Below are positions 55,272 to 63,848 of a DNA stretch of 64,000 nucleotides, one piece after another. The stretch is from positions 682,001-746,000 of the forward strand of contig CAVVGE010000001.1 of NCBI GenBank assembly GCA_963747735.1, in the 5' to 3' direction. Within the stretch, counting starts at the first letter, position 1; every line of letters starts with the position of its first letter. Position numbers and translations under genes: made by a program. This DNA is from AP-15 sp963747735 (GTDB lineage Bacteria > Pseudomonadota > Alphaproteobacteria > ATCC43930 > CGMCC-115725). The notes below the pieces were generated by a model. It did not search any database. It was not told the origin of the DNA and worked only from the letters and a program-made list of their open reading frames with translations.

Positions 55272-55466
55272 GCGCGGCGCGTGGCGCGGATCGCCGCGGC
55301 AAGCGGCCGCCAGTTTTCTTACGCGCTGGTACAGGTCGTCTCCGGCCTCCCCGACGACGAGCCGCGAGCCCCGCTCGCCCGCCTCGTCGCCTCCGAACTC
55401 GGCCGCCAGCGCGGCGCGGCGCCCGACGCGGTCTACACCTTCAAGCATGCGCTGGTGCAGGAATGA
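55272..55466 (+). pseudogene. Remnant of an adenylate cyclase/AAA ATPase-type regulator
   Basis: The frame reads ARRVARIAAASGRQFSYALV, LARLVASELGRQRGA and PDAVYTFKHALVQE, which is a short internal piece of the ATPase-helical region of large cyclase/ATPase proteins, where YTFKHALVQDAAY is usual. The start of the gene and everything after HALVQ are missing. The stop shares bases with the following glycosyltransferase start. Confidence 0.65.
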
Positions 55467-57007
55467 AGCTTGGCGAACGCAGGCGGGGCCGGGAATGGAC
55501 GGGGGCTGTTGCCTCGTCGTGGGCGACCACGCCGGCGGGTCGCCTGACGGTTCTGATCCTCGGCACCTTTTTGGTGCGGCTCATCTTCGCGGCCGCGCTC
55601 GGCCTCGGCATCGACGAGAGCTATATGGTCGCAGCCGGCCGGCAGCCCCAGCTGAGCTATTTCGATCATCCGCCGCTCGCCTGGTGGCTCGCCTGGGCGG
55701 CCACGCATCTCGCCGGCAGCGAGGCGGCGATCGTCGTCCGGCTGCCGTTTATCGTCCTTTTCGCGCTGACGACGGGGCTGATGTACCGGCTGACCGCGGC
55801 GCTGTGGGGTGCGCGCGCCGGGTTGTGGGCGGCGGTGGTGCTGAACCTCATCCCGGTATTGTCGGTCACCGCCGGGAGCTGGGTGCTGCCGGACGGGCCG
55901 CTCATGGCAGCGCTGCTCGGGGCGGCGCTTTGCCTGATCCTCGCTTTGCCGGCGAACGGGCGTGCCGGCTGGGGCTGGTGGCTCGGAGCCGGGACCTGCG
56001 CCGGCCTCGCGCTGATGTCGAAATATTCGGCGATCCTGACGCTCTGCGGCGCGTTTATCTTTTTGCTGAGCGAGCCGGGCGGGCGGCGTTGGCTGCGCCG
56101 GCCGCAGCCTTGGGTCGCAGCGCTCGTCGCCGGCTTTCTGTTTGCGCCGGTGCTGGTCTGGAACGCGCGGCACGGCTGGATTTCGTTTCGGTTTCAAGGG
56201 GCGCGCGCCGCCCAGGGCTTTCACCCGCTCGGCCCGCTTTTGACGACGGCCGGCGGCGCCCTCTACCTCTTGCCGTGGGTCTGGCTGCCGCTGCTGCTGT
56301 GCGGCTGGCACGCGCTCCGGCGGGGCCCGCGCGACGAGGGACGCTGGCTGCTGCTTTGCCTGGCGGCGCCGCCGATTGTTTTCTTTACGGTCGTGTCGCT
56401 GTGGAGCCGGGTCCTGTTTCATTGGGCGGCACCCGGCTATCTGATGCTGGTGCCGCTGCTCGGCGAGGCGATTGCCCGCCGCAACGGGCATCGGCGCTGG
56501 ATCGCCGCCACCGCGGCGCTCGTCCTCTTCGGCATGGCGCTGGTGGCGAGCGAGGTGCGGCTCGATTGGCTGCCGCCGATCGGCGGACGCGACCCGGCGC
56601 TCGCGGCGGTCGATTGGACCTCGCTGCGCGCCGATCTCGCCGCCCGCGGCCTGCTCGACCGGCCGGGGCTGGTGGTCGCAGCGACGCGCTGGCTCGATGC
56701 CGGCAAGATCGATTATGCGCTCGGCGGCCGGCTTCCGGTCGTCTGCCTCGGCGACGACCCGCGCGAATACGGGCTGATCGCGCCGGTGGCGCGGTATGCC
56801 GGCCGCGATGTGCTGATCGTGGCGCCAAAGGTTGCGCCGGCGGAAATCGCGGCGAGCTACGGCCGGCTGTTCGCTTCGATCGAGACCCTCGCCCCGTCGA
56901 GCGTGCGGCACGATGGCCGCGCGGCGCTCCCCTTGCCGCTCTATCTCGGCCGCCATCTGCACTCGCCGCCCGACGGGGCTAGTGCCGGTATTGCGGGTAG
57001 CCGGTGA
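55463..57007 (+). CDS. Glycosyltransferase family 39 protein (ArnT-like)
   Basis: 514-residue multi-span membrane enzyme that moves sugars from a polyprenyl phosphate to a lipid or protein. The acidic catalytic pair is in GLGIDESYMVAAGRQPQLSYFDHPPLAWW, and LMSKYSAILTLCGAFIFLL and SRVLFHWAAPGYL are typical further parts. It ends tail to tail with a second family 39 gene, overlapping by 29 bases. Confidence 0.9.
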   Translation: MKLGERRRGREWTGAVASSWATTPAGRLTVLILGTFLVRLIFAAALGLGIDESYMVAAGRQPQLSYFDHPPLAWWLAWAATHLAGSEAAIVVRLPFIVLFALTTGLMYRLTAALWGARAGLWAAVVLNLIPVLSVTAGSWVLPDGPLMAALLGAALCLILALPANGRAGWGWWLGAGTCAGLALMSKYSAILTLCGAFIFLLSEPGGRRWLRRPQPWVAALVAGFLFAPVLVWNARHGWISFRFQGARAAQGFHPLGPLLTTAGGALYLLPWVWLPLLLCGWHALRRGPRDEGRWLLLCLAAPPIVFFTVVSLWSRVLFHWAAPGYLMLVPLLGEAIARRNGHRRWIAATAALVLFGMALVASEVRLDWLPPIGGRDPALAAVDWTSLRADLAARGLLDRPGLVVAATRWLDAGKIDYALGGRLPVVCLGDDPREYGLIAPVARYAGRDVLIVAPKVAPAEIAASYGRLFASIETLAPSSVRHDGRAALPLPLYLGRHLHSPPDGASAGIAGSR

Positions 57008-58625
57008 AATCGTAGGCGAGATACAGCGAGTAGGTGCGGGTTTCGCCGGGCCCGAGCGAAACCGTGATCGGCGGCAGCGGCGCCATCGACTTGAAGCTCG
57101 GCCGCATCTCGCCCGCGAGATGGTGGACCGACACCAAGAGAAAATTGCCGCCGCGATAGCGCCGCATGTCGTTGGTCAGGTCCCACTGGTCCTTGACCCG
57201 GTCCATCAGCTCCCATTTGACCGCGCCAAACGGGTGCGGGTGGACGTAATAGACAAGGGCCGCGAGCACCTCGCGGTCGTCGGCAAAGAGGCGAAAGCCC
57301 GGATGGGCGGCGAGCGCGGCACCGACCTTCTCGCCGAGCTCGCGCCAGCCACGCAGCCGGACGAGCGGGTCGAATCGGGCCGGCAGCACGATCCCGCCGG
57401 CAGCCAGGGCCTGGTAGCCGCCGAACATCACGATCGCAGCAGCGAGGTTGACGGCGATCGAGCACGCCACAAACGCGCGCCGGCCGCGCTGCAACGTCCA
57501 GCCGATTACCAGCACGATTGCCGAGAGATAGGCGGGTGCGGCCCAATTGGGCTCGGCCCGCGACAGCAGGCTGACGACCAGCATCATCGCCAGGGTCGGC
57601 AAGGCAAAGGCGGCGAGAAGACGGGAACGCGGCTCGGCGAGCGTCCGCGGCGTCACGACGGCGAAGATCAGCGCGCCAAAGAACAGCGGTCCGAACACGC
57701 CGAATTGCGAGCCGAAGAATTCGAGCGCGGCCCCGGGATGGAGCAGCCGGCCGCCGAGCTCGGCATTGTCGCGGGTGTGCAGATAGCTGGCAAAGCCGTG
57801 CTGCCAGTTCCACCACAGGTTTGGCGAATAGATGACAAAAGCCACAACGGTGGCGCCGAGAAGGGCGGGAAGATGGCGGCGCTCCTCGGGGAAGAGGATC
57901 ACAAAGCCGAGCGCCGAAAGAAGCCAATAGGCCATCGCGTATTTCGCCAAGAGCCCGAAGCCGGCGGCGATGCCGACCGCAAGCCACCACCAGCCCCATC
58001 CCCGGGCTCCGCGCGCGCGGATAAAGGCGTAGAGTGCCGCCGCCCAGCACGGCAGCAGCGCCGCGTCGGTGGACATGATAAAGGCGGAAACCGAAGCCCC
58101 CGGCAGGCTCATATAGGCGAGCGCCGACCAGAACCCGATGCGCCGGTCGTAGAGGCGGGCGCCGATCGCATAGATAAATGAGGCGGTGCCGGCATGGAGC
58201 AGCGGCGCCGAAAGCCGGACCGCGAGCTCGCTGTCGCCGAAGAGGCCGGTGGTCAGCGCGATCAGCCAGGCGACGAGCGGCGGCTTCGAGTAATAGCCAA
58301 AGGCCGGATGCTGTGCCCAAAACCAGTATTGCGCCTCGTCCGGGTAGAGATCGGCCGACTGCACCGCCAGCCACAACAGCCGCAGCGCGGTGATCGCGGC
58401 GATAGAGGCGAGGGTCGCGGCGAGATAGCGGCGCTCGCGCGGCCATTCGCCCTCGGCGGCCGGGGTCAGGAATGTCGTGCGGCCGATTACCGGCAACTCC
58501 GATTCCTTGTGGCGGTCAGCGTCAAAGCGGGTGACACTCGGATCGAAATCGGGCGGTTTGGAGACCGAGATGAACGAGGGATTCGCCGGAAAGACCGCGC
58601 TCGTCAGCGGCGGCGGCAGCGGCAT
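56979..58625 (-). CDS. Glycosyltransferase family 39 protein (ArnT-like), second copy
   Basis: 548 residues from the ATG at 58625. The catalytic stretch is ADLYPDEAQYWFWAQHPAFGYYSKPPLVAWL, with AEPNWAAPAYLSAIVLVIGW further on. The first 45 residues look unlike a membrane protein and that start overlaps the divergent SDR gene by 56 bases, so a TTG at 58496 may be the real start (505 residues). Related in fold but not closely similar in sequence to the convergent gene. Confidence 0.85.
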   Translation of the reverse strand: MPLPPPLTSAVFPANPSFISVSKPPDFDPSVTRFDADRHKESELPVIGRTTFLTPAAEGEWPRERRYLAATLASIAAITALRLLWLAVQSADLYPDEAQYWFWAQHPAFGYYSKPPLVAWLIALTTGLFGDSELAVRLSAPLLHAGTASFIYAIGARLYDRRIGFWSALAYMSLPGASVSAFIMSTDAALLPCWAAALYAFIRARGARGWGWWWLAVGIAAGFGLLAKYAMAYWLLSALGFVILFPEERRHLPALLGATVVAFVIYSPNLWWNWQHGFASYLHTRDNAELGGRLLHPGAALEFFGSQFGVFGPLFFGALIFAVVTPRTLAEPRSRLLAAFALPTLAMMLVVSLLSRAEPNWAAPAYLSAIVLVIGWTLQRGRRAFVACSIAVNLAAAIVMFGGYQALAAGGIVLPARFDPLVRLRGWRELGEKVGAALAAHPGFRLFADDREVLAALVYYVHPHPFGAVKWELMDRVKDQWDLTNDMRRYRGGNFLLVSVHHLAGEMRPSFKSMAPLPPITVSLGPGETRTYSLYLAYDFTGYPQYRH

Positions 58626-59364
58626 TGGTGCTGCGACCTGCCAGGCCTTGGCAAAGGCGGGGGCTCATGTCGCGGTGCTCGACCGCGATATGGCGGCGGC
58701 CGAGAGGATCGCCGGCGAAATCGGCAAAGCCGGCGGACAGGCCGGCGCCCATACGCTCGATGTCGCCGACGGGGCGGCGTTCGCGCGGGTCGCCGCCGCA
58801 GTCGCCGAGGCGCAGGGCGGCATCGACGTGCTCGTCAATTGCGCCGGAACCATCACCCGGCACACGATTGCGCAGATGCCGGCCGAGGCTTGGGAGCGGG
58901 TGATGGCGGTCAATCTGCGCGGTCCCTTCAACGGCCTCCAGGCGGTGCTGCCCCATATGCGGGCGCGCGGCGGCGGCGCCGTCGTCAACATCGCCTCGGT
59001 CGCCGGGCGGCGGATCTCGTTTGGCGGCGGCGCCCATTACAGCGCCTCGAAGGCCGGCCTCCTCGGCTTTACCCGGCATGCGGCCTATGAGCTGGCGCCC
59101 GACCATATCCGCGTCAACGCGGTTTGCCCCGGCCCGACCGCGACCCCGTTCAGCGGGCATATGCCGACGGCCGAGCAGCGCGCAACGCGAGCCAGGAAAA
59201 TCCCGTTGGGCCGCATGGTGGAGCCCGAGGACATCGCCGACGCGGTGTTGTTCCTGGCCGGGGACCAGTCGCGGATGTGCACCGGCATCGCGCTCGATGT
59301 CGATGGCGGCGTCTTGATCAGCAACGACATTCCCTATGAGCAATATTTCAGCGCGATGACCTGA
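58570..59364 (+). CDS. SDR family NAD(P)-dependent oxidoreductase
   Basis: 264 residues. The cofactor motif is GGGSGIG (residues 14-20), then NCAG, and the catalytic S143, Y157, K161 (HYSASKAG). It ends with LDVDGGVLISNDIPYEQYF. Alcohol substrate unknown. It lies next to the binding-protein gene of the sugar-acid cluster, facing it, so it could be the dehydrogenase step of that pathway (inference). Confidence 0.92.
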   Translation: MNEGFAGKTALVSGGGSGIGAATCQALAKAGAHVAVLDRDMAAAERIAGEIGKAGGQAGAHTLDVADGAAFARVAAAVAEAQGGIDVLVNCAGTITRHTIAQMPAEAWERVMAVNLRGPFNGLQAVLPHMRARGGGAVVNIASVAGRRISFGGGAHYSASKAGLLGFTRHAAYELAPDHIRVNAVCPGPTATPFSGHMPTAEQRATRARKIPLGRMVEPEDIADAVLFLAGDQSRMCTGIALDVDGGVLISNDIPYEQYFSAMT

Positions 59365-59414
59365 TCCGGCGCGCCAATCGGGCGAACCGCTTGCTGTCCC
59401 GCGCACCTTCCTCC

Positions 59415-59531
59415 TGCTTTCCCGGCGAAAGCCGGGATCGCCTCTTTACCTGTTCATCGGCTGATGACCCCGAGCCGAAGCGAGCGACTGAGAAGCAGAA
59501 ACGTGGGTCCCGGCTTTCGCCGGGAAAGCAC
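59415..59531. repeat. Inverted REP pair (REPIN-like)
   Basis: Arms at 59415-59438 and 59508-59531 are near-perfect reverse complements (GCTTTCCCGGCGAAAGCCGG). The same core as at 33466 and 37549. It fills much of the 253-base gap between the SDR gene and the binding-protein gene end. Confidence 0.85.
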
Positions 59532-59617
59532 AAAGGGTGCGCATTTCGGAGTCTCGGTGCGCATTGCATTATAGCTGTATCCATAAAAACACCATTTTAC
59601 CTTTTACGGCCCACGAC

Positions 59618-60858
59618 CTATTGGCGCGCCTTGGCATAGGGATAGGCGAGGTCGCCGGTCTGGTATTTGGCGGGCGAAAGGATCGACACCGTTTCCGGCC
59701 CGCGAAACTGGTCGACGCCGTGCCCTTTGATCGAGTGGTACTGCACCCAGATCGGGCGCGCCTCGGTCCATTCGCCGTCGGGGCCGAAGAGATCTCGCCG
59801 ACGATCGTGCCGAAGGGGTGGCTGTGCATGTATTGGGCGAGCTTGTCGTTGTCGAGCGTCTTGGTCGCGGCGACCGCCTCGCCCAGCGCCTGCAATTCGG
59901 CATAGGCGTAGGGCGGCAGGAAATAGCCGAGCGGATCGACCCCGGCGGCGTTGGCCTTGGCCTGGTATTTCTTTAGAAAATCCATGACGCCGGGAAATTC
60001 CATCGTCTTGACCGGCTCCCACAATTCGACATTGACGATGCCGTTCAGCGCCGGTCCGAGCTGCATCTTGATCGCCGCCGCCTGCGCGCCGGCCAGCGCA
60101 CCACCCAGCATATTGGTCTTGAGCCCGATCTCGCCGACCGCGCGCAGGATGCCGACCGTGTCCGACGGATAGGAGGCGGCATAGACGAGATCGGGCTGCC
60201 CTGCCCCGATGGCGCGCACGATCGGCGTAAAGTCGACCGTATTTGGCGGGTAGGCCCGGTCGTAGACGATCTTGAGGCCGGCGGCTTTGGCGGCATCGCG
60301 CGCGCTGTCGGTCGCCTTATGCTGGAATTCGGCGTCGGCGCCGACGATTGCTATCGTTTTGGGCTTTGGCGTCTGCGCCATCGCCAGCACAAAAAACCCC
60401 TGCGAAAAGGTCTTTTGCGGGTCCGGGCCGAACGGCAGCATCGAAAAATATTTCGGGTAATGAAACTTGTCGTTCGCCGCCAAGGCAAAGAGCCCGAAGA
60501 ACAGCCGGTTATGAGAGATCGCCACCGGCATTGCCGGCACCGTCAGGTTGGTGCCGTAGCTCGACACCAGGAGATCGACTTTGTCGATATCGATCAGCTT
60601 TGTATAGATCCCCGGCACGTTCGCCGGGTTCGACTGGTCGTCGTAATAGACGAGCTTGACCGGCCGGCCGAGGAGCCCGCCCTTGGCGTTGACGTCGTCC
60701 TGCCAGATCTGCATCGCCAAAAGCCCGGTCTTGCCGACGACGGCAAAGGGTCCGGTCAATTCCATCGACAACCCGATGGTGATCGGCTCGGCTGCGCGCG
60801 CCGCCGTCGCTGCCGCCATCAGCAAGGCCGCGGCGAGCCAGATAGTAAGCCGTGTCAT
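59618..60858 (-). pseudogene. LIV-type ABC transporter substrate-binding protein, single-base frameshift near the C-terminus
   Basis: A signal peptide (MTRLTIWLAAALLMAAATAARAA) leads into ITIGLSMELTGPFAVVGKTG, the standard branched-chain-type binding fold, with YPPNTVDFTPIVRAI and KYQAKANAAGVDPLGYF later. Near 59787-59794 one base is missing; the C-terminal end continues in another frame as FGPDGEWTEARPIWVQYHSI and YQTGDLAYPYAKARQ. About 413 residues if repaired. The ATG at 60858 overlaps the otnC-like stop by four bases. No permease or ATPase lies nearby. Confidence 0.85.
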
Positions 60859-61475
60859 GCCTGCAATTCCTTTACCTGTGCCGGGCTGAGAAACCGGGTC
60901 TTGGCGCCGCGCAACAGCAGATAGAGCCTGGCGGTTTCCTCCAATTCCTCGATCGCGTTGACCGCGGCGTCGAGGCTCGACCCGGCGACGACCGGCCCGT
61001 GATTGGCAAGCAGCACAGCATGGTGCGTGCCGGCAAAGCCGCGCACCGCCTCGGCCAGCGCCAGATCGCCGGGCTTGAAGTAGGGGACGAGCGGCAGCCG
61101 GCCGACGCGCATCACATAATAGGCGGTGACCGGCGGCAACACATCCTTTGGGTCGATCTCGGCGAGACACGAGACCGCGACCGAATGGGTCGAATGCAAG
61201 TGCACGACCGCGCCGGTGCCGGCCCGCTCTTCGTACATGACGCGGTGCAAAAAGCTTTCCTTGGTCGGCGGATCGCCCGAGATGAGGCAGCCTTTGTCGT
61301 CGAGCTTGGAGAGCCGCGCCGGGTCGAGCCGGCCGAGCGAGGCGTTGGTCGGCGTCATCAGCCAGCCATCGGCGACGCGCAGGCTGATATTGCCCGACGA
61401 GCCGGCGGTCAGCCCGCGGTTGAAGATCGAGGCGCCGATCTCGCAGATCGCATCGCGCTCCTTGGCATCGTTCAT
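60855..61475 (-). CDS. otnC: 3-oxo-tetronate 4-phosphate decarboxylase (OtnC-like class II aldolase)
   Basis: 206-residue class II aldolase-family enzyme. Zinc histidines are seen in VVHLHSTHSVAV and LLANHGPVVAG, and GLTAGSSGNISLRVADGWLMTPTNASLGRLDP is the usual substrate loop. Beside OtnK it removes CO2 from 3-oxo-tetronate 4-phosphate, giving dihydroxyacetone phosphate. The ATG at 61475 starts MNDAKERDAICEIGASI. Confidence 0.9.
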   Translation of the reverse strand: MNDAKERDAICEIGASIFNRGLTAGSSGNISLRVADGWLMTPTNASLGRLDPARLSKLDDKGCLISGDPPTKESFLHRVMYEERAGTGAVVHLHSTHSVAVSCLAEIDPKDVLPPVTAYYVMRVGRLPLVPYFKPGDLALAEAVRGFAGTHHAVLLANHGPVVAGSSLDAAVNAIEELEETARLYLLLRGAKTRFLSPAQVKELQA

Positions 61476-61514
61476 CGCGCGGCCCCGCGATGCTTCGTCG
61501 GTGCCGCGGCCCCC

Positions 61515-61545
61515 ACCCTGACCCTCCCCCGCTTGCGGGGGAGGG
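61515..61545. repeat. GC-rich palindrome between otnK and otnC
   Basis: The core cctcccccgcttgcgggggagg is a 9-base-arm hairpin in the 118-base gap. It could act as a processing or weak termination site, or be a REP unit of a second family. Confidence 0.75.
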
Positions 61546-61593
61546 AAACGGGAGAGGGCTGGGCGGGTGACGGTGAGGCCGAGATCGGGTGGG

Positions 61594-62895
61594 TCATTCT
61601 CGCTCCCCAAGCACAGAGAAGGCGCGCAGAAAAAAGTCGGGCGCGCCGAAATTGCCGGATTTGAGCGCGAGCGCCAGCACCGGCGTGCCGGGCCTCGCGG
61701 GGAGGCTCGCGGGGAGACTGACCGTCCACGGCACGCCGGGGTCGATCTGGCGGCCGATGCGCAATCCGGTGACGCCGAGCGCCTGCACCACCGCCCCGGC
61801 GGTCTCGCCGCCGGCAACGACGAGCCGCCGCACGCCAGCGGCGACGAGGCCCTGCGCCGTCGCCGCCAGGATCCCTTCGACCAGTGCCCCGGCGCGGTCG
61901 CGGCCGAGCCGGCGCTGCACCTCGGCAACCTCTTCGGGGGGTGCGGTCGCCGAGATCAGGACCGGCTGCTCGCCCAAGAGCGGCCTCGCCCAGGCGAGCG
62001 CCTCTCGCGCCACGTCACGGCCCCCGGCGGCGGCGAGCGGGTCGATCGTAAAGGTCGGGGCCTGCGCTCGCATGTGGGCGACCTGGGCCAAGGTGGCGGT
62101 CGAGCACGAGCCCGACAACACCGCCGCCGCGCCTGAGATGGCGGGCAGGCGGTCGGCGGCGGCATGCGGATCGAGGAGGCCGCGGCGACGGAAATTCTCG
62201 GGCAGGCCGAGCGCGATGCCCGAGCCGCCGGTGATCAGCGGAAAGTCGGCGGCGGCCTCGCCGATCGCTTCGAGATCGCGGTCTTCGAGCGCATCGACGA
62301 CGGCATGGGCGAACCCGTCGCGGCGCAGCCGGGCGAAGGCGGCGCGGATCGCCGCGGCGCCGCGCATGACCGCGGCGGCCGGCACCAGCCCGACCCGGCC
62401 CTGCGTTTGCCGCTGCAGCACCCGCACCAATGACGGGTCGCGCATCGGTGTCAGCGGATGGTCGCGCATCCCCGATTCCGACAGCAGCACATCGCCGACA
62501 AACAGATAGCCGCGATAGATGGTCCGGCCGGCCTCGGGAAAGGCCGGGCAGAACAGAGTGAAATCGGTGCCGAGCGCCGTCATCAGCGCCTCGGCCACCG
62601 GGCCGATATTGCCGGCATCGGTCGAATCGAAGGTCGAGCAATATTTGAACAGGATCTGCAGCACCCCGGCAGCGCGCAGCCAGGCGAGCGCCTTCAGGCT
62701 TTTGTCGATCGCTTCGGCAGCCGGCACGGTGCGGGTTTTGAGCGCGACGACGATCGCCTCGGCATCGGGGACGGTCATGCCTGAGGCGGGCACATCGATC
62801 AATTGCACCGCCCGCATGCCGCGCCGGACCAAGGTGTTGCATAGATCGGTGGCGCCGGTGAAATCGTCGGCAACCGCCCCCAACAGCACCGGCAT
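61594..62895 (-). CDS. otnK: 3-oxo-tetronate kinase OtnK (four-carbon sugar acid kinase)
   Basis: 433-residue kinase of the former DUF1537 family. The N-terminal substrate-binding part has GAVADDFTGATDLCNTLVRRGM and KYCSTFDSTDAGNIG; the C-terminal nucleotide-binding part has RRLVVAGGETAGAVVQALGV and KSGNFGAPDFFL. It phosphorylates 3-oxo-tetronates before OtnC acts. First gene of the set; the dehydrogenase of the pathway is not on this strand. Confidence 0.93.
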   Translation of the reverse strand: MPVLLGAVADDFTGATDLCNTLVRRGMRAVQLIDVPASGMTVPDAEAIVVALKTRTVPAAEAIDKSLKALAWLRAAGVLQILFKYCSTFDSTDAGNIGPVAEALMTALGTDFTLFCPAFPEAGRTIYRGYLFVGDVLLSESGMRDHPLTPMRDPSLVRVLQRQTQGRVGLVPAAAVMRGAAAIRAAFARLRRDGFAHAVVDALEDRDLEAIGEAAADFPLITGGSGIALGLPENFRRRGLLDPHAAADRLPAISGAAAVLSGSCSTATLAQVAHMRAQAPTFTIDPLAAAGGRDVAREALAWARPLLGEQPVLISATAPPEEVAEVQRRLGRDRAGALVEGILAATAQGLVAAGVRRLVVAGGETAGAVVQALGVTGLRIGRQIDPGVPWTVSLPASLPARPGTPVLALALKSGNFGAPDFFLRAFSVLGERE

Positions 62896-63001
62896 CGCCC
62901 GCTCCCGCCGCTTCTCGTCCCAGCCGCGGATCAGACACTAGCCACCCCCGGCAGCGCACGCAAACCGAGGCGATCCGGCGGCAACGCCGACCATGCCCGG
63001 T

Positions 63002-63490
63002 TCAGGCGGGTGGGGCGACGCCGTCGGCGGCGCGTTCGAGCGCGGCGATGTCGATGCGCTTCATTTGCATCATCGCCTCGAAGGCCCGTCTTGCGCGGGC
63101 GCGATCGCCATCGCCGATCAACCTGATAAGCTGGCGGGGAACGATTTGCCACGACACGCCGAAGCGGTCCTTCACCCAGCCGCATTGCTCGGCCTCGGGG
63201 ACCGCCGAGAGCGCGTTGGCGAAGCGATCGGCCTCGGCCTGGGTCTCCACCGGTATCTGGAACGAGATCGCTTCATTGAACCGGAATTGCGGCCCGCCAT
63301 TCAGGCCGGTGAAGGGCTGACCCATCAGCCTGAACTCGACCATCAATACGTCGCCTGCTTTGCCCGAGGGGTAGTCGCCCGGTGCGCGATGGACCGCCTC
63401 AACATGGCTGTCGGGGAAGAGCGAGGCATAGAATTTGGCGGCCTCTTCGGCGTTGCCGTCAAACCATAGGCAGGGGGTAATGCCAGACAT
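63002..63490 (-). CDS. VOC family protein (PhnB/3-demethylubiquinone methyltransferase-like fold)
   Basis: 162 residues. SGITPCLWFDGNAEEAAKFYASLFPDS, FTGLNGGPQFRFNEAISFQI and CGWVKDRFGVSWQIVP form the recognisable glyoxalase-fold PhnB pattern. Usually of unknown function. I chose the ATG at 63490 (MSGITPC). Its upstream DNA is the composite repeat copy B, so its promoter must lie in or beyond that repeat. Confidence 0.9.
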   Translation of the reverse strand: MSGITPCLWFDGNAEEAAKFYASLFPDSHVEAVHRAPGDYPSGKAGDVLMVEFRLMGQPFTGLNGGPQFRFNEAISFQIPVETQAEADRFANALSAVPEAEQCGWVKDRFGVSWQIVPRQLIRLIGDGDRARARRAFEAMMQMKRIDIAALERAADGVAPPA

Positions 63491-63500
63491 GCGCCGTCCT

Positions 63501-63818
63501 CTCAGAAGCCGTTTCGAAATGAATTCCATCGGATCAGCAGGTTACCAATCTTCATCGTCGTTCCCGCGAAAGCGCTTGTGAAAAAATGCCAAACGAGGTC
63601 ATTCCGGGGCGCGGGCACTGCCCGCGAGCCCGGAACCTATTAACACCGGACGTCCAACATATTGGAAATTCAAGTGTTCTTGGGTTCCGGGCTCGGCCCT
63701 TCGGGCCGCCCCGGAATGACGTTTCTTGGAAAGAGCAATTTCTTCACACGCGCTTTCGCGGGGGCGACGATAATCTATTGATAGGACGCTATTCATTCCG
63801 GGTCAGGCTCTCAGACCT
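63501..63818. repeat. Composite repeat element, copy B (318 bp), inverted relative to copy A
   Basis: The ends match copy A at 37435-37850 in reverse orientation. Inside lie the near-terminal inverted repeats (63555-63586 and 63738-63770) and, between them, a REP pair of another type: GTCATTCCGGGGCG at 63598 and its mirror ending near 63720, each with GAGCCCGGAACC. It is shorter than copy A because the internal cargo differs. It fills most of the 358-base gap 63491-63848; I see no gene in it. Confidence 0.8.
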
Positions 63819-63848
63819 GCGAAATTTGTCCGAAGGTGCCGGCGGTCG

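Noticed and set aside
61515..61545. A rho-independent terminator between otnK and otnC
   Set aside because: The hairpin is strong but no run of T follows on either strand, so I list it only as a palindrome.
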